Shown: positions 63,601 through 64,000 of the stretch, one piece after another
Layout: each line of letters starts with the position of its first letter
Numbering within the stretch: the first letter of the stretch is position 1
DNA from: Nitrospira sp.
GTDB taxonomy: Bacteria > Nitrospirota > Nitrospiria > Nitrospirales > Nitrospiraceae
Length of the DNA stretch: 64,000 nucleotides
NCBI GenBank assembly: GCA_018242765.1
Contig: JAFEBH010000010.1
Span: forward strand, 1 to 64,000
Reading direction: 5' to 3'
Notes under the pieces: model-generated
Seen by the model: the letters and a program-made list of their open reading frames with translations, nothing else
Told to the model about the DNA's origin: nothing
Databases searched by the model: none
Program-made: the position numbers and the translations under genes

Positions 63601-64000
63601 GATCAAAAGGCCGGCCATGATCGTTTTCCCCGCGCCTGGATCGTCAGCCAGCAGGAAACGGATGCGTGGTAGCTTGATAAAGTAGTCGTAGACCGCTTCT
63701 AACTGATGCGGGAGCGGATCTACGCGAGCGATGGAGAGCGAAAAATAGGGGTCGTACTCGTAGGCTAATTCCAAGCGCAGCGCTTCGATGCCTAGCCGGA
63801 ATTTGTGTGGATCACCATCGAATGGTTCTTTCTCGGGGGTAGCCTCTAGGCTGGCAAGCTGCTCGGCATCGAGAATTGGATCGTGAACCTTCCCAGTATT
63901 GAGCCCCTTCCCAATGAGCTTCACTGACCCACCCATCGGGAAAACAACAATCACCTGAACCGGCTCAGGAAAGATCGTCCCTCTGACGATGATGTTCGGC
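60604..64000 (-). CDS. SNF2-family helicase with C-terminal DUF3883 domain (partial)
   Basis: At least 1131 residues; the 5' end runs off the right edge of the window. Motif I is DDPGAGKTIMAGLL, motif II VDEAHKM, motif III LLMTATPHKGDPQNF and motif VI VRLEQRMGRIHRYGQ. The open frame upstream of the first Met at 63954 (GTG) includes a stretch PNIIVRGTIFPEPVQV typical of the start of these proteins, so the true start is just outside. The C-terminal DUF3883-like domain (ERIAIEAVRAYEEARGWNVE, then VRFIEVKGRSVVGEVAL) resembles a nuclease-like fold. It is the first visible gene of the operon and is the motor component of the predicted defence system. Confidence 0.92.
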   Translation of the reverse strand, partial: PNIIVRGTIFPEPVQVIVVFPMGGSVKLIGKGLNTGKVHDPILDAEQLASLEATPEKEPFDGDPHKFRLGIEALRLELAYEYDPYFSLSIARVDPLPHQLEAVYDYFIKLPRIRFLLADDPGAGKTIMAGLLIKELKIRGLVKRTLIVTPANLSFQWQREMKDKFRENFEIVRSDVLRANYGTNPWQEKNQVITSVSWVSRIEDAKESLLRSHWDLVIVDEAHKMSAYSTEKKTLAYQLGEALADMTDHYLLMTATPHKGDPQNFCLFLQLLDRDVYGDVKSLEEAMRRQEAPCYLRRVKEALVTFPDPDTGKVKALFTKRHVRTSEFKIDNEEWDFYDALTRYVEDQSIKASADDSARGRALGFTMALLQRRFASSIYAVRRTLERMREKREKILADPQGYRQEQILKNVPDEFDDLPEEEQQEILATLENVVASVDPAALKEEILQLTKLIDQARQLEQREVESKLVRLKELLVERGIFTDEKMKLLLFTEHKDTLDFLVGKLREWKLTVTQIHGGMKIGDRDTEGSRIYAEREFREECQVLVATEAAGEGINLQFCWLMVNYDIPWNPVRLEQRMGRIHRYGQEKDCLIFNFVSTNTREGRVLHKLFERIGKIEDDLDPKRTGKIFNVLGEIFPANQLERMVRDMYARNLTEEVIKSRIIEQVDTERFRKITHSTLEGLAKRELNLSAIVGKSAEAKERRLVPEVIQDFFLQAAPLAGIHPKEAAKGQQAFRIGRIPRTLWPIGEKLEPRFGKLGREYKHVVFDKRMLTEDPTLEWVTPGHALFEVVRDDVWDRVQNDLRQGAVFFDLHSKESVRLDVFSAAIRDGRGNVLHRHLFVVQTNIQGAMSIRQPTIFLDLAVAPADTTVPDDRALPSRDRVEQVLIEQALQPFLTTISAQRAREIETISKHMEISLNELIHRQNLRMAELLEAQRTGDPSPLLSANIKTTEDRLDELNGRLERRRDELQQERRCTITDVHHHGRAWALPHPERTSPRIAPMVRDEEVERIAIEAVRAYEEARGWNVESVEKDNRGFDLISRKPHPEDPQTAIEVRFIEVKGRSVVGEVALTTNEYKTAERLKKDYWLYAVFNCSATPQIHVVQDPVRLGWEPLVKIEHYHVAAQKILEAVS

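Noticed and set aside
53219..64000. Naming the operon DISARM
   Set aside because: Only the helicase and methylase idea is shared; no DUF1998 (DrmB), DrmA-type or phospholipase-D (DrmC) gene is seen, and DUF499 is not a DISARM core gene.

Overview
The window reads as a chromosomal segment of a Gram-negative bacterium. A Nitrospira-like (Nitrospirota) host is my best guess. It rests on the many PAS-domain sensors, a multicopper oxidase, a stand-alone type II NADH dehydrogenase, an outer-membrane porin and a sigma-54 activator. No rRNA or diagnostic housekeeping marker is present, so the taxonomy is inference.

Positions 1-33,000 look like resident chromosome with mostly short operons. They hold a NarL-type two-component pair, a Tat-targeted molybdopterin oxidoreductase beside a decayed cytochrome b, a mosaic multicopper oxidase/kelch protein and a Met-rich repeat protein. 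Next comes a regulatory cascade: a sigma-54 activator (9946-12270), an 18-bp perfect palindrome, a near-consensus sigma-54 promoter, and an STAS / ECF sigma / zinc anti-sigma operon. After that come a Rieske-flavoprotein fusion, NDH-2 with a broken copy of its own 3' end next to an IS5-type remnant, MsrB, a hybrid histidine kinase, a B12-binding radical SAM protein, a porin, a 1-Cys peroxiredoxin, a pentapeptide-repeat protein and a DUF748/AsmA-like protein.

Positions about 33,390-44,550 are a mobilizable, defence-rich accessory block. It has an oriT-like hairpin, mobC and a relaxase, then a three-gene operon ending in a TIR-domain protein, a small conserved ORF, a P63C-domain protein with an operator-like palindrome, a XamI-type restriction-modification operon led by a ribbon-helix-helix protein, a SEC-C protein, and a structured GC-rich region with a second oriT-like signal. 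It ends where a 5'-truncated RTX gene meets a 5'-truncated serine recombinase.

A tRNA-Arg(UCU) at 44810-44883 is a double-sided integration hotspot. The serine recombinase remnant reads into its 3' side and an intact tyrosine integrase ends inside its 5' side.

Positions 44,874-64,000 (edge) form a second integrative element. It carries an integrase and two small DNA-binding proteins, then an R388-like trwA-trwB-trwC order (relaxosome protein, coupling protein, MobF relaxase) with a candidate oriT. A long one-directional operon follows with an SNF2-type helicase (cut by the window edge), hicB-hicA, a DUF1156 DNA methylase, a UPF0175/DUF3368 toxin-antitoxin pair and a DUF499 ATPase. The helicase-methylase-ATPase trio looks like a DISARM-like antiviral system with two toxin-antitoxin modules inserted in it, and an ATGAGCG operator array lies at the methylase promoter. 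This operon and the TIR operon are the best candidates for an undescribed system.
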